Assembly: GCF_000819865.1 (NCBI RefSeq)
Contig: NZ_CDDF01000008.1
Span: 1-64,000, forward strand
Source: Aeromonas eucrenophila
GTDB lineage: Bacteria > Pseudomonadota > Gammaproteobacteria > Enterobacterales > Aeromonadaceae
Direction: 5' to 3'
Length of the DNA: 64,000 bases
Below are positions 45,976 to 54,774 of the stretch, piece by piece (the first letter of the stretch is position 1; each line of letters starts with the position of its first letter). The notes below the pieces were generated by a model. That model was not told the origin of the DNA and did not search any database. It saw only the letters and a list, made by a program, of their open reading frames with translations. Made by a program: the position numbers and the translations under genes.

Positions 45976-46665
45976 ATGAATAAATTGCTACTGACTACCA
46001 CGTTGTTACTCTTGTCAAATATGACGTCTGCTTCTTCTGAGAACTGGTCTGGTTTCTATATAGGAGCAAACCTTGGACATGGATGGGGCTCCAATCATGA
46101 CCAGGGAAATACTGACGCCACCAAAGAAACAATATCGGGCTTTACTGGCGGAATTCAGGCTGGCCACAACTGGCAACTCGAAAACAACATTGTCATTGGT
46201 GTCGAAGCTGGGTTATCGCTTAACGATATTGATGGAGAGTGGAAAGACAGCGATAACAATGAGTTCAGTCCATACAGTGGTAAAGATGAAATAGAACAGT
46301 CAGGTTCTCTGAACGTGAAATTGGGCTACGCTGTTGATAATTTCCTACCTTACATCACAACGGGTGTAACCGTCGCAAAAACGACGCACTCACTTAGCTG
46401 TGACAAATCATCGGTCAGCATCACGAATGGTTGTCAAGTCTCAGAGTTCAGCACCAGCGCCTCCGATATCAGGGCTGGAGCAAATATCGGCGCGGGGGTC
46501 CTATATAAGTTTGATGATAACCTTTCGGCCGGGGTTGAATATATTTACACCAATTTAGGAAGCAGTACTGTTAGCCTGCAAGATCCTAATTACCCGGATG
46601 CTAGCGAGCGTCGCATGAGAACAAAATTTAGTACCGTAACAGCAAGGATAAACTATCATTTCTAA
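45976..46665 (+). CDS. Omp25/Hbp-like outer-membrane beta-barrel protein
   Basis: A 229-residue protein with a signal peptide (about residues 1-19, ending TSA). The mature start ENWSGFYIGANLGHGWGSN is the pattern of small eight-stranded barrel porins such as Omp25/Hbp, and the chain ends in INYHF, a BAM insertion signal. Two cysteines (SCDKSS...NGC) could form a loop disulfide. Base composition is much more AT-rich than neighbours, and codon use is different, so horizontal gain is likely. The role is unknown; related barrels act in adhesion or heme binding. Confidence 0.75.
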   Translation: MNKLLLTTTLLLLSNMTSASSENWSGFYIGANLGHGWGSNHDQGNTDATKETISGFTGGIQAGHNWQLENNIVIGVEAGLSLNDIDGEWKDSDNNEFSPYSGKDEIEQSGSLNVKLGYAVDNFLPYITTGVTVAKTTHSLSCDKSSVSITNGCQVSEFSTSASDIRAGANIGAGVLYKFDDNLSAGVEYIYTNLGSSTVSLQDPNYPDASERRMRTKFSTVTARINYHF

Positions 46666-47313
46666 CTGTTTCAGTATTCTGCTATCTCTATAACTCGGGT
46701 CGCAAGAGCAAGTTAGTAGCGCCTGATATACCATCTGTTCGCCATTGCGTTTCAGCTACTGTATCAGGCGCAGCTCCGTACAAAGTGTTAAAGATATCTA
46801 CATGCCCCCTGCTTTACCAAAGAGGATATGTAGATGGGTATTATCCAGCACCTGACGGAGAATACTCTTGTCCAAAGTCGCTTCGGTGCATGGACATATG
46901 CTGACAAGGGAGTAGGTTCAGTTGCTAAACGAGGTATTCAGGAATGAGCGTATCGCTTTGCTGGGCGCGGTTCTCGAAACGAGAATCTCCTATTTAGACT
47001 GGAATACCCCAGACCAACGGCCAACTATACTCGGTCATTCGTCATATCAGTACCATTCATCTCATTTCCCACACGTCCTCTCGCTTCTCTGGCCATGCGT
47101 CGGTCCAACCATAACCCACGCGGCCAGTCTCAAAGACTGAAACTGCCGACGGCCTACAATTGCGCCATCTTTCTTTCTGGTGCCTGTACCCCAGAGATAA
47201 CTTCGCCGCGTAGACCGAATATGCGCCGGGGTGGATTATGAGTTGGCTGGTGGGTTATTCAAATGAAAAAGAGCGCCGCAGTGCCCTTGATACCTTTCTG
47301 ACAAACAAGCCGA
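46666..47313. other. Accessory debris region with inverted repeats
   Basis: 648 bp with no convincing full-length gene. Inverted repeats are GCGCCTGATA (46719-46728) with TATCAGGCGC (46762-46771), and ATCTACAT (46796-46803) with ATGTAGAT (46828-46835). A smaller hairpin TTCTCG-AAA-CGAGAA lies at 46971-46985. Two short open frames (46834-46947 and 47238-47333) look protein-like but may be fragments. The region reads as remains of mobile or accessory DNA. Confidence 0.5.
46834..46947 (+). CDS. Small hypothetical protein or gene fragment
   Basis: A 37-residue frame (MGIIQHLTENTLVQSRFGAW... to GIQE) preceded by AGAGGA at 8-nt spacing. Its start lies in the 3' arm of an 8-bp inverted repeat whose loop contains the ribosome site, so translation could be structure-controlled. 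I recognise no family. It may be the first part of a larger lost gene. Confidence 0.3.
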   Translation: MGIIQHLTENTLVQSRFGAWTYADKGVGSVAKRGIQE

Positions 47314-47646
47314 TCAGCCAGTCAGATCCCTGATGGTCTGGGTCGGACCATTGGTCTGCACCGACTGGATACCGTTCTGGGCCGACGCCTTGCTGGCATA
47401 CATCTGGCTGGAACCGATGACCTGATGGTTTCTGGCTTTCAACGTGAAGTGATACTGGCCGTTGGTCGCCTCTTTCAGATCGTATTGCCCCGCCTCGGGA
47501 CAATTCGTCTGCACCGACTGGATACCGTTCTGGGCCGCCGCCTTGCTGGTATACATCTCACTATTGAGGATCACCTGATCGTTGCCAGCCTTGAGTACAA
47601 AATAGAACTGGTCGTTCTTGGCCAGTTTCAGTTCATAGCTTCCCAT
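47314..47646 (-). CDS. DUF1508/YegP-family protein
   Basis: A 110-residue protein made of two tandem copies of the YegP motif (about residues 1-49 and 50-99). Each copy has YxFxLKAxNxQVIxxSxMYxSKxxAQNGIQSVQTN. YegP-type proteins are small and common, with no firm function. It is preceded by AGGAGAGGG and lies between the accessory debris and the tRNA operon terminator. Confidence 0.88.
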   Translation of the reverse strand: MGSYELKLAKNDQFYFVLKAGNDQVILNSEMYTSKAAAQNGIQSVQTNCPEAGQYDLKEATNGQYHFTLKARNHQVIGSSQMYASKASAQNGIQSVQTNGPTQTIRDLTG

Positions 47647-47730
47647 TGCCCTCTCCTCACCATCAGTGGTTACGCCTAATCAGGCTAGTCTGCTTTCCAC
47701 CAGCGACGATGACAAGGAGTGAGAAACATA

Positions 47731-47763
47731 AAAAAAGACCCTTGTCTTGCGACAAGGGTCTCT
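47731..47763 (-). terminator. Terminator of the tRNA operon
   Basis: AGACCCTTGTC-TTGC-GACAAGGGTCT, 11-bp perfect arms. The minus strand continues with a seven-T run, 5 bp after the tRNA-Asn CCA end. Confidence 0.93.
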
Positions 47764-47767
47764 TGAA

Positions 47768-47843
47768 TGGCTCCTCCTACTGGACTTGAACCAGTGACAT
47801 ACGGATTAACAGTCCGCCGTTCTACCGACTGAACTAAGGAGGA
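47768..47843 (-). tRNA. asn: tRNA-Asn (anticodon GTT)
   Basis: 76 nt with encoded CCA. Acceptor TCCTCCT/AGGAGGA, anticodon arm GCGGA-CTGTTAA-TCCGT giving GTT. Nearly identical to E. coli tRNA-Asn. Last gene of a four-tRNA operon. Confidence 0.97.
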
Positions 47844-47887
47844 ATTGTACTTTGGATGCAAGATATCGCTATCTCATCATCCTTAAT

Positions 47888-47963
47888 TGGTGCCCAGAGA
47901 CGGAATCGAACCGCCGACACGGGGATTTTCAATCCCCTGCTCTACCGACTGAGCTATCTGGGC
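47888..47963 (-). tRNA. phe: tRNA-Phe (anticodon GAA), copy 1
   Basis: 76 nt with encoded CCA. It starts GCCCAGATAGCTCAG; the anticodon arm GGGGA-TTGAAAA-TCCCC gives GAA. Identical in sequence to the copy at 48095-48170. Confidence 0.97.
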
Positions 47964-47966
47964 AAA

Positions 47967-48042
<76 letters not shown>

Positions 48043-48094
48043 ACACTTTAAACCACTGTGCATGAACACATTTTCACTTCATGGCACCAAAACT

Positions 48095-48170
48095 TGGTGC
48101 CCAGAGACGGAATCGAACCGCCGACACGGGGATTTTCAATCCCCTGCTCTACCGACTGAGCTATCTGGGC
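48095..48170 (-). tRNA. phe: tRNA-Phe (anticodon GAA), copy 2
   Basis: 76 nt with encoded CCA, identical to copy 1. First gene of the operon Phe-Thr-Phe-Asn. It is 47 bp from the plsY stop codon, so the promoter lies in or near plsY. Confidence 0.97.
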
Positions 48171-48217
48171 GTGGGCGCTATTAAACGGATTTTAGGGCGG
48201 GTGGTCAACGGGAAATT

Positions 48218-48880
48218 TCACTTTCCGTCTCGTTCGTCTCTTTTTTGCGCAGCATCGCCCGTTTTTATCACTTCCGCAGGTGAAGCCACCTCCCGACGGC
48301 CCCAGAGTCGAGATTCCTCTCCCTTCAACAGGCGGGTGATGTTCTCGTGATGGCGGATCAGAATGAGGCAGGAGAGCAAGGAGACCGGCAGGGTGTATTC
48401 CGGTTTGAGCAGGTAGGTGAAGAGCGGGGTCAGCAGTACGGTGACGATGGAGGCCAGCGACGAATAGCCGCTCACCAGCAGCACCAGCAGCCAGGTGGCG
48501 ATCGCCGCGCCCCCCATGGCAAAACCGATGGGCAGCATGGTACCCAGTGCCGTGGCGACGCCCTTGCCACCCCGGAAGTGAAAGAAGATGGGATACATGT
48601 GACCGAGACAGGCCGCCACGCCGATGAAGCCGAGGTAGATGGGCTTGATCTGCAGATACCAGGCGAGGTAGACGGGCGCCGTGCCCTTGAGCACATCGAG
48701 CAGCAGCACGACCAGCGCCGCCATCCGCCCGCCGAGGCGCAGCACATTGGTCGCCCCCGGGTTGTGGGAGCCATGATCGCGAGGATCCGGCAGCCCCCTG
48801 ATGCGGGAGACCAGCACGGCACTGGACAGCGAGCCGCCCAGATAGGCCAGAATAATCATCAAAATCGTCAGGGCCGTCAT
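48218..48880 (-). CDS. plsY: Glycerol-3-phosphate acyltransferase PlsY
   Basis: A 220-residue inner-membrane protein with about five to seven helices. PlsY motifs are visible: [34 protein letters not shown] region, then FRGGKGVAT, and GYSSLAS. It transfers an acyl group from acyl-phosphate to glycerol-3-phosphate, the first step of phospholipid synthesis. The start at 48880 (MTALTIL) is chosen on family length. It is divergent from folB, a common gammaproteobacterial arrangement. Confidence 0.93.
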   Translation of the reverse strand: MTALTILMIILAYLGGSLSSAVLVSRIRGLPDPRDHGSHNPGATNVLRLGGRMAALVVLLLDVLKGTAPVYLAWYLQIKPIYLGFIGVAACLGHMYPIFFHFRGGKGVATALGTMLPIGFAMGGAAIATWLLVLLVSGYSSLASIVTVLLTPLFTYLLKPEYTLPVSLLSCLILIRHHENITRLLKGEESRLWGRREVASPAEVIKTGDAAQKRDERDGK

Positions 48881-49051
48881 CTTGGTCGTTTTTACCACGA
48901 TATGAATGGGGTATGATGCGGGCCACATTCTCTGGCTTGGGGTTGCCCAACAGCGTGTCGCCCAAACCGACCGTCAGCAGCAATCTGCTGGCCAGACCTG
49001 CATCCCTGCGCTGTTCTCACAGCCCATCAAGAGTAAAGAAGAAGTACTGTC

Positions 49052-49423
49052 ATGGACAAGGTGTTTATTCGCGGACTCGAGGTTTTGGCCACCATAGGGG
49101 TATATGAGTGGGAGAAAGGCATTCGCCAGAAGCTCTGTTTCGATCTCGAGATGGGCTTTGACAACCGCCCCGCCGCCGCAACCGACGATATCAAGCTGGC
49201 ATTGGATTATGCCACCCTCTCACGCAAGATCGGTGATCACGCCGCCGGCACCATAGTCGAGCTGGTCGAGACCATGGCCGAGCAGGTTGCCGCCCTGGTG
49301 CTGGCCGATGAGCGGGTGCAGTGGGTCAGGGTCGTGCTGACCAAACCGGGCGCCGTGCCCAACGCCGCCGGCGTCGGCGTCGAGATCCTGCGCCACCGCA
49401 CCCCGGCCGCGAGTGCCCAGTGA
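49052..49423 (+). CDS. folB: Dihydroneopterin aldolase
   Basis: A 123-residue enzyme that cleaves 7,8-dihydroneopterin to 6-hydroxymethyl-dihydropterin and glycolaldehyde in folate synthesis. The start MDKVFIRGLEVLATIGVYEWE, the catalytic-site LDYATLS and ELVETMAEQVA, and the lysine in LTKPGAV are typical. It is followed by folK, the next enzyme of the pathway. Confidence 0.95.
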   Translation: MDKVFIRGLEVLATIGVYEWEKGIRQKLCFDLEMGFDNRPAAATDDIKLALDYATLSRKIGDHAAGTIVELVETMAEQVAALVLADERVQWVRVVLTKPGAVPNAAGVGVEILRHRTPAASAQ

Positions 49424-49461
49424 TGGGCATCCGCACCGATGACGATCAGGGCGGTGACAGC

Positions 49462-49971
49462 ATGACCCGCATCTACATCAGCCTGGGCTCCAACATCGAA
49501 CGGGAGCGCCACATCCGGGCCGGGCTCGATGCCCTGCAGGCCGAATTCGGCGAGCTTGAGGTCTCTCGGGTGTTCGAGAGCGAGGCGGTGGGCTTTGCCG
49601 GCCGCCCCTTCTACAACCTGGTGGTGGGTGCCGACACCAAGCTACCGCTGGCGACCCTGTGCCAGCGCCTGCGGGCCGTGGAGTTCGCCCATGGCCGCGA
49701 GCCGGACGCCAAGAAGTTCGCCCCGCGCACCCTGGATCTGGATCTGCTGCTCTATGGGGATCTGGTCTGCGAGGATCCGGTGGCACTGCCTCGCGGCGAG
49801 ATCCTCAGCAACGCCTTCGTGCTCTGGCCGCTGGCCGAGCTGGCCCCCAGCCTGCGCCATCCCACCGATGGCCGCACCCTGGGGGAGTTGTGGCACTGCT
49901 ACGACAAGGCATCCCAGCGACTCTGCCCCATACCCTTCCACTGGGTGGCGTGCGAGTTGCAGCCTCACTGA
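49462..49971 (+). CDS. folK: 6-hydroxymethyl-dihydropterin pyrophosphokinase
   Basis: A 169-residue enzyme that transfers pyrophosphate from ATP to hydroxymethyl-dihydropterin. The family start IYISLGSNIERE, the middle segment RPFYNLVV, and the ATP/Mg2+ motif RTLDLDLLLYGD are present. The start at 49462 is preferred; an in-frame ATG at 49423, overlapping the folB stop, is an alternative. It works with FolB in the same operon. Confidence 0.93.
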   Translation: MTRIYISLGSNIERERHIRAGLDALQAEFGELEVSRVFESEAVGFAGRPFYNLVVGADTKLPLATLCQRLRAVEFAHGREPDAKKFAPRTLDLDLLLYGDLVCEDPVALPRGEILSNAFVLWPLAELAPSLRHPTDGRTLGELWHCYDKASQRLCPIPFHWVACELQPH

Positions 49972-50004
49972 AGCCCAAGGGCACCTCGCGGTGCCCTTGG
50001 GCTT
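49971..50004 (+). terminator. Long hairpin after folK
   Basis: AAGCCCAAGGGCACC / GGTGCCCTTGGGCTT, 15-bp perfect arms around TCGC. It starts in the folK stop codon. No strong T run follows, so termination may be partial. Confidence 0.75.
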
Positions 50005-50077
50005 ATCGGCCATCAGAAAGAGTGATTGGGCCCAAGCCCCGGCGACTGGCAGCATGGCTCTGACACAGGAGAGCACC

Positions 50078-50566
50078 ATGCCACTCGATACCATTCATGA
50101 CTTCAACTGCCAGCTGCTGAGCACTCTGCCCCACCAGCGCTATCAACACGAACCCATCCTGGATTACGCCACCGACGAGCGGGTCAAGGCACGCCTCGGC
50201 TGGCAGGCGGAATTCAGCAAGACCCTGTTCCTCAAGTTCAAGGATGGCCGCTTCGCCCTGCTGCTGACCCACAGGGACGGGCGGCTGGATAACAAGGCGG
50301 TCAAGGCCAGCCTGGGGGCCAAGCCCTCCATCTGCACACCACAGGAGATGCAGGCCGAGATCGGCTGCCTGCCGGGGGCCGTCTGCCCCTTCCTGCCCCG
50401 TGCCGACATCCCGCTGCTGGTGGACTCCGCCTTGCTGGCCCACCACGCCTTCACCTGGACCCCGGGCCACCCGGAGCAGACCTTCCTGCTGGCGACCGAG
50501 CACCTGACCACCCTGCTGGCGGCCCTGCCCTGCCAGGTCAGCTACCTGCCCGTGGCGCAGGCCTGA
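50078..50566 (+). CDS. YbaK/ProX-family aminoacyl-tRNA deacylase
   Basis: A 162-residue protein of the YbaK editing-domain group. The region FSKTLFLKFKDGRFALLLTHRDGRLDNKAVKASLG contains the conserved lysine, and CTPQEMQAEIGCLPGAVCPF is the GxxP-type loop. Such enzymes hydrolyse mischarged tRNA (for example Ala-tRNA-Pro or Cys-tRNA-Pro). Its sub-type is uncertain; it resembles the shorter ProXp-like forms. The start follows AGGAGAG. Confidence 0.82.
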   Translation: MPLDTIHDFNCQLLSTLPHQRYQHEPILDYATDERVKARLGWQAEFSKTLFLKFKDGRFALLLTHRDGRLDNKAVKASLGAKPSICTPQEMQAEIGCLPGAVCPFLPRADIPLLVDSALLAHHAFTWTPGHPEQTFLLATEHLTTLLAALPCQVSYLPVAQA

Positions 50567-50589
50567 TCACTGCTTTTCATCTGACCGAA

Positions 50590-50607
50590 CGGGGCCGCGA
50601 GGCCCCG
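50590..50607 (-). terminator. Hairpin between the convergent ybaK-like and mdtD-like genes
   Basis: CGGGGCC-GCGA-GGCCCCG, 7-bp GC-rich arms with tetraloop, immediately downstream of both stop codons. T runs are short on both strands. Confidence 0.6.
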
Positions 50608-50608
50608 C

Positions 50609-52003
50609 TCACCCCTGCTCCTTCCTAGCCAGCTGGGCGAAGATCAGCGCCGCCAGCATGGACATCAGGCCGATGCAGAGATAGGTCAGGTGGAAGCCAC
50701 CCAGCCACTGCTCACTGCCCTGTGCCGGCTGCCCGGCGGAGAATAGCCCGAGCAGGCTGGCGGCGATGGCCACCCCCAGGCTCATGGAGAGCTGCATCAC
50801 CACCGACAGCAGGCCGTTGCCGCTGCTGGCATGGTCGGCGCTCAAGTCCTGCAGCGTCAGGGTGTTCATGGCGGAGAATTGCAGCGAGTTGATGGCGCCG
50901 AACAGCATCAGCCAGGCCAGCAGCAGCCAGTGCGGCACCTGGTTGTCGATGAGGGAGAAGCTGGCGATCAGCACCCCCAGCGCCAGGGTGTTGACGATCA
51001 GGATGCGACGATAACCCACCTTGGGGATCAGCTTGTTGACCAGGGTCTTGGTCAGCATGGCGCCGATCACCGTGGGGATCATGGTCATGCCCGCCTTGCT
51101 CGGCGAGAAGCCCAGCCCCAGCTGCAGGAACAGCGGGGTGAGGAAGGGCATGGCGCCGCTGCCGAGGCGGGCAAACAGGTTGCCCCAGATGCCGATGGCA
51201 AAGGTCGAGGTCTGGAACAGCGCCAGGCTGAACAGCGGCTGCTCGGTGTTGGCCGCATAGAGCCAGTAACTCGCCATGGCCGCCAGGCCAAACAGCACCG
51301 CAAACAGCGCCCAACCGGTGGAGATGCTGTGCTCACCCAGCCCCTGCAGGCCGACCGAGACCAGCACCATGCCGGCGCTGAACAGCACAAAGCCCTGCCA
51401 GTCGAAGCGGGCGGTATGCTGGCGCAGATCCGGCATGAAACTCCAGCTGGCGATGAAACCTATCACCCCCACCGGCAGGTTGATGAGGAACACCCAGTGC
51501 CAGCTCGCCACCTCCACCAGCCAGCCCCCCAGCGCCGGGCCGAGCAACGGCCCCAGCAAACCCGGGATGGTGACGAAGGACATCACCCGCAGCAGCTCAT
51601 GCTTGCTGTAGACCCGCAGCACGGCGAGGCGCCCTATGGGCATCAACAAAGCTCCGCCCACCCCTTGCAGCACCCGGGCGGCGACCAGCATGGGCAGGCT
51701 GTTGGCCGCGGCACAGGCCAGGGAACCCAGAGTGAACAGCAGTATGGCCGCCAGATAGACGCGGCGGGTGCCGAATCTGTCCGCCAGCCAGCCGGAGGCG
51801 GGGATGAGCAGCGCCACCGTCAGCATGTAGGCGATGATCACCGACTGCATCTGCAGCGGGCTCTCCCCCAACGCCGCGGCCATGCTGGGCAGGGCGGTGT
51901 TGAGTATGGTGCCATCGAGTGTCTGCATGAAGAAGCCGACCGCGGTCAGCAGGGGCAGCCACTTGCGTTGGGCAGGGGTAACCAGGTGCGAGTGTTCGGG
52001 CAT
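50609..52003 (-). CDS. MdtD-like DHA2-family MFS transporter
   Basis: A 464-residue membrane protein with 14 helices. Motifs typical of the EmrB/QacA-type drug exporters are seen: QTLDGTILNTALPSMA (motif D1), GWLADRFGTRRVY (motif A), and LGPALGGWLVEVASWHWVFLINLPVG (motif C). E. coli MdtD is the closest relative that I recognise. The substrate is unknown. The ATG at 52003 has GGAGAGG at 9-nt spacing; an in-frame TTG lies upstream. Confidence 0.88.
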   Translation of the reverse strand: MPEHSHLVTPAQRKWLPLLTAVGFFMQTLDGTILNTALPSMAAALGESPLQMQSVIIAYMLTVALLIPASGWLADRFGTRRVYLAAILLFTLGSLACAAANSLPMLVAARVLQGVGGALLMPIGRLAVLRVYSKHELLRVMSFVTIPGLLGPLLGPALGGWLVEVASWHWVFLINLPVGVIGFIASWSFMPDLRQHTARFDWQGFVLFSAGMVLVSVGLQGLGEHSISTGWALFAVLFGLAAMASYWLYAANTEQPLFSLALFQTSTFAIGIWGNLFARLGSGAMPFLTPLFLQLGLGFSPSKAGMTMIPTVIGAMLTKTLVNKLIPKVGYRRILIVNTLALGVLIASFSLIDNQVPHWLLLAWLMLFGAINSLQFSAMNTLTLQDLSADHASSGNGLLSVVMQLSMSLGVAIAASLLGLFSAGQPAQGSEQWLGGFHLTYLCIGLMSMLAALIFAQLARKEQG

Positions 52004-52086
52004 GGGCAGCAACCTCTCCTTGTTGTCTTGACCTAAAAAGAGATCCGCACTCGCTTTTTGAAAACGGGGCGGGTCACATCAGGATA

Positions 52087-53214
52087 TCAGGCATCCGGCT
52101 GGCCGAGCATGGCTCTGAGCTGCGCTTCGAGCGTGGGCTCAGGTGCCTTTAGAGTCTCGATGAACAGGGTCTCGATCCCGGCCTTGTCCCGGCTCTTGAC
52201 GATAAACACCAGCCTGGACTGGGCCCGCCCTTCCGGCCACTCCCCCAGGGTCTGCAGCGGATAGAGCTGGCCGTGGACGCCGTGGATCACCACCGGCTGG
52301 CTCTCCCCCTCCAGCAGCAGTATCCCCTTGAGCCGCAGCAGGGCATCACCGTATTGGGCCTGCACCGCATCGATCGCCGCCAGCAGCCGGGAGGGTTTCA
52401 GTGGCTCGCCGATGCGCAGGGAGAAGCTCTCGATGTTGCCGTGCTCGAAGTGGGTCGGGGTGGCGGTGCCCACCCTGGCCGCGGCCGGCGTCATCCTCGG
52501 CTGCAGTGGCGAGGCCAGCCCCTGCTTCGGGGATTCAGTGCGCAGCCAGGCCAGCAGCTGGCGCACATCGCGCCCCGCCGCCTCGTTGTAGGCGCCGAGC
52601 TTCTCCAGCACGGTCGGCGACAGCTCGCCATTGCACACCCGCTGGATGGGCGCCGCCGGGTTGAGCAGTGCCAGCTGGGCTTCCACCCGCGCCAGCACCT
52701 CGGCCTCCACCAGGTCGCCCTTGCTCACCACCAGCAGATCCGCCAGCGCCACCTGCTTGACCGCCTCGTACTGCTGGCCGAGCTGCTGCTCGATATGACC
52801 GGCATCCACCACGGTGACTGTGCCATCGAAGCGGTAACGCTGGGCGATGAAGCCCTCCTCCTTCAGGGTGAACAGCACGGGGGCCGGATCCGCCAGCCCG
52901 GTGGTCTCTATGATGAGCCGCTTGAAGGGTTTGATCTTGCGCTGGATGGCCTTCATAAACAGCCCCTGCAGCGCCTCCACCAAGGAGCCCTGCACCGAGC
53001 AACAGATACAGCCGGAATCGAGCAGCATCACCTGCTCGTCCACCTGCTGCACCAGATGATGATCCAGCCCCACAGAGCCGAACTCGTTGATCAGCACGGC
53101 GCATTCGCCGAGCTCGGGCTGCTTGACCCAGTGGTTGAGCAAGGTGGTCTTGCCGCTGCCGAGGAAGCCGGTCAGCAGGGTCACGGGGATTCTGGTGTCT
53201 TGCATATCGGTCAT
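52087..53214 (-). CDS. CobW-family G3E GTPase metallochaperone
   Basis: A 375-residue protein. Walker A is GFLGSGKTT (residues 16-24), the metal-binding CxCC motif is GCICC (Cys69, 71, 72), and a GTP-base motif VSKGDL follows. A C-terminal CobW_C domain is visible. E. coli YjiA/YeiR relatives bind Zn2+, and the family delivers metals to target proteins. It lies 9 bp downstream of the flavin oxidase gene, so the two form an operon. No Zur-like palindrome was recognised upstream. Confidence 0.9.
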   Translation of the reverse strand: MTDMQDTRIPVTLLTGFLGSGKTTLLNHWVKQPELGECAVLINEFGSVGLDHHLVQQVDEQVMLLDSGCICCSVQGSLVEALQGLFMKAIQRKIKPFKRLIIETTGLADPAPVLFTLKEEGFIAQRYRFDGTVTVVDAGHIEQQLGQQYEAVKQVALADLLVVSKGDLVEAEVLARVEAQLALLNPAAPIQRVCNGELSPTVLEKLGAYNEAAGRDVRQLLAWLRTESPKQGLASPLQPRMTPAAARVGTATPTHFEHGNIESFSLRIGEPLKPSRLLAAIDAVQAQYGDALLRLKGILLLEGESQPVVIHGVHGQLYPLQTLGEWPEGRAQSRLVFIVKSRDKAGIETLFIETLKAPEPTLEAQLRAMLGQPDA

Positions 53215-53223
53215 GATGGCTCC

Positions 53224-54618
53224 TTAGCGGTTGGCAAACAGATCGGCGAGCCAGCGGTTTTCGAATCGGCCGTGGGGGTCGAGCTCTGCCTTGAGGGCCA
53301 GGAAGTCGTGCCAGCGCGGCAGCAGGGCCGGGAAGTCGTAGAGATCCATCGCCAGGTGCTTGCCGAAGTGGGGAATGCCGCCGAGCGGCACCAGCAGTTG
53401 TTGCAGCTCGCGCATCTGCTCCATGGAGCCATTGACGAAGGTGCCATCCGCCGCCAGATAGACCAGGAAGCCGACCCAGCACACCGACTGGTCATAGGCC
53501 GCGCTGAGCCAGGCCTCGGAGGGGCCGGTGCAACGCAGGATGAAGGGGTAGTGCAGCACGCCGGGGTTGGCCTGCTGCCAGCGTTGCAGGATCTCCAGCG
53601 CCTCGGCCATGCGGTGCAGCGGCACCGCCACCTCGCAGTTGATCTGGGGCGCCGGTATCCCCTTGCAGAGGATCTGGTAGACGTTGCCCACGAGATCCGA
53701 GGCATCCTTGAAGCGGCGCACCGTCTCGAAATGCTCCCCCGCCAGTGCCTCGTCCTTGGTGTCCTTGGCCATCTTCTGCAGGGTGGCGTCTATGGTGGCA
53801 TTCATGCGGGCGTCGATGTCCCCCTCCAGCAGCAGCGGCTCGCTGCCCGCGGCGCGGTAGCGATCGACCTCCTCATCACTGGCGGGATCCACCAGCCAGA
53901 TGTGGCTCTCGCCGGTCCAGGCGAACCACCAGCTCTTCACGAAGCCGTGCTCGCGGTTGAGCCGCTCGTTGTGCTCCAGCAGGAAGGGGTAGTCGGTGGT
54001 GAACTTGGTGCAGCGCATGATGCGGTTTGGCACGGTGCGCAGGGTGACGTCGAGCAGGATGCCGAGCATCCCCATGCCCATCACGAAGGCGCCGAAGCGC
54101 GGGTCGGTGCGATCAACCCGGATGAGGTCGCCATTGGCCAGCATGAGGGTCATGGCCTCCACCGCATCGCACAGGGCGGACTGGTGCAGCCCCTGGCCGT
54201 GGGTGCCGGTGCTGAGCGCGCCCCCCAGGGTCTGGATGCCGATGACCCCCGGCGAGGCGGGCAGCATCCGCTCCATGGCGATGAGATCCCCATAGACGGT
54301 ATCGAGCGGCGTCCCCGCCTGATAGGTGACGCTCTCCTCCGTCTTGCTGAGCTGGCCGCGCAGATGATGCAAGTCCACCAGCAGCGCCTGGCTGCCCTCG
54401 GCATAGACGCTGTGAATGGGTTCGAAGGAGAGCCCTGAGCCGATCAGCCGCAGCTTGCGCTCGGGATGTTCACGCAGCAGGCGTTGCAGCTGGTCGCGGC
54501 TGGTCGGGCGCCACACCTGCTCCAGCGCACCGAGGGGGTTGGTCCTGGACCAGTTGAACAGCACCTCTCGATTGCCAATCGCCTTGATGCTGTGAAATGC
54601 CTGGAACCTGACCGTCAT
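53224..54618 (-). CDS. FAD-linked sugar-lactone oxidase (ALO family)
   Basis: A 464-residue flavoprotein. The FAD_binding_4 domain occupies about residues 30-170, with GSGLSFEP and LSTGTHGQGLH. The C-terminal domain resembles D-arabinono-1,4-lactone oxidase and L-gulonolactone oxidase, ending RFENRWLADLF. Such enzymes oxidise aldonolactones with O2 to give ascorbate-like products and H2O2. The physiological substrate in a bacterium is unclear. It precedes the CobW gene by 9 bp. An upstream in-frame ATG at 54630 is a second possible start. Confidence 0.82.
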   Translation of the reverse strand: MTVRFQAFHSIKAIGNREVLFNWSRTNPLGALEQVWRPTSRDQLQRLLREHPERKLRLIGSGLSFEPIHSVYAEGSQALLVDLHHLRGQLSKTEESVTYQAGTPLDTVYGDLIAMERMLPASPGVIGIQTLGGALSTGTHGQGLHQSALCDAVEAMTLMLANGDLIRVDRTDPRFGAFVMGMGMLGILLDVTLRTVPNRIMRCTKFTTDYPFLLEHNERLNREHGFVKSWWFAWTGESHIWLVDPASDEEVDRYRAAGSEPLLLEGDIDARMNATIDATLQKMAKDTKDEALAGEHFETVRRFKDASDLVGNVYQILCKGIPAPQINCEVAVPLHRMAEALEILQRWQQANPGVLHYPFILRCTGPSEAWLSAAYDQSVCWVGFLVYLAADGTFVNGSMEQMRELQQLLVPLGGIPHFGKHLAMDLYDFPALLPRWHDFLALKAELDPHGRFENRWLADLFANR

Positions 54619-54774
54619 ACCGCGCCTCATCTGACTTCAAAATGAGCGTCAATTCTACCGAAAAGTGAGCCGCAAGGCATGAAAAACAAGCCCCTACAGT
54701 CGAGGGGGTGGATAACGAAGGCCTGACCCATGCAAAGCGGGGATGCTGGCGGCCATCGCAAGACCCAAGCGCGA

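Noticed and set aside
46922..47140. 72-codon frame in the accessory debris
   Set aside because: No Shine-Dalgarno and no domain pattern; it overlaps the 37-residue frame out of register.
47238..47333. 31-residue plus-strand frame (MSWLVGYSNEKERR...)
   Set aside because: Looks protein-like and has a weak GGGGTGG upstream, but it overlaps the end of the DUF1508 gene antisense and matches no family; kept only as a possible fragment.
52273..54438. Plus-strand open frame of 721 codons opposite the CobW and oxidase genes
   Set aside because: Composition (His, Gln, Leu, Arg) is typical of antisense frames in high-GC DNA; no start signal or domain.
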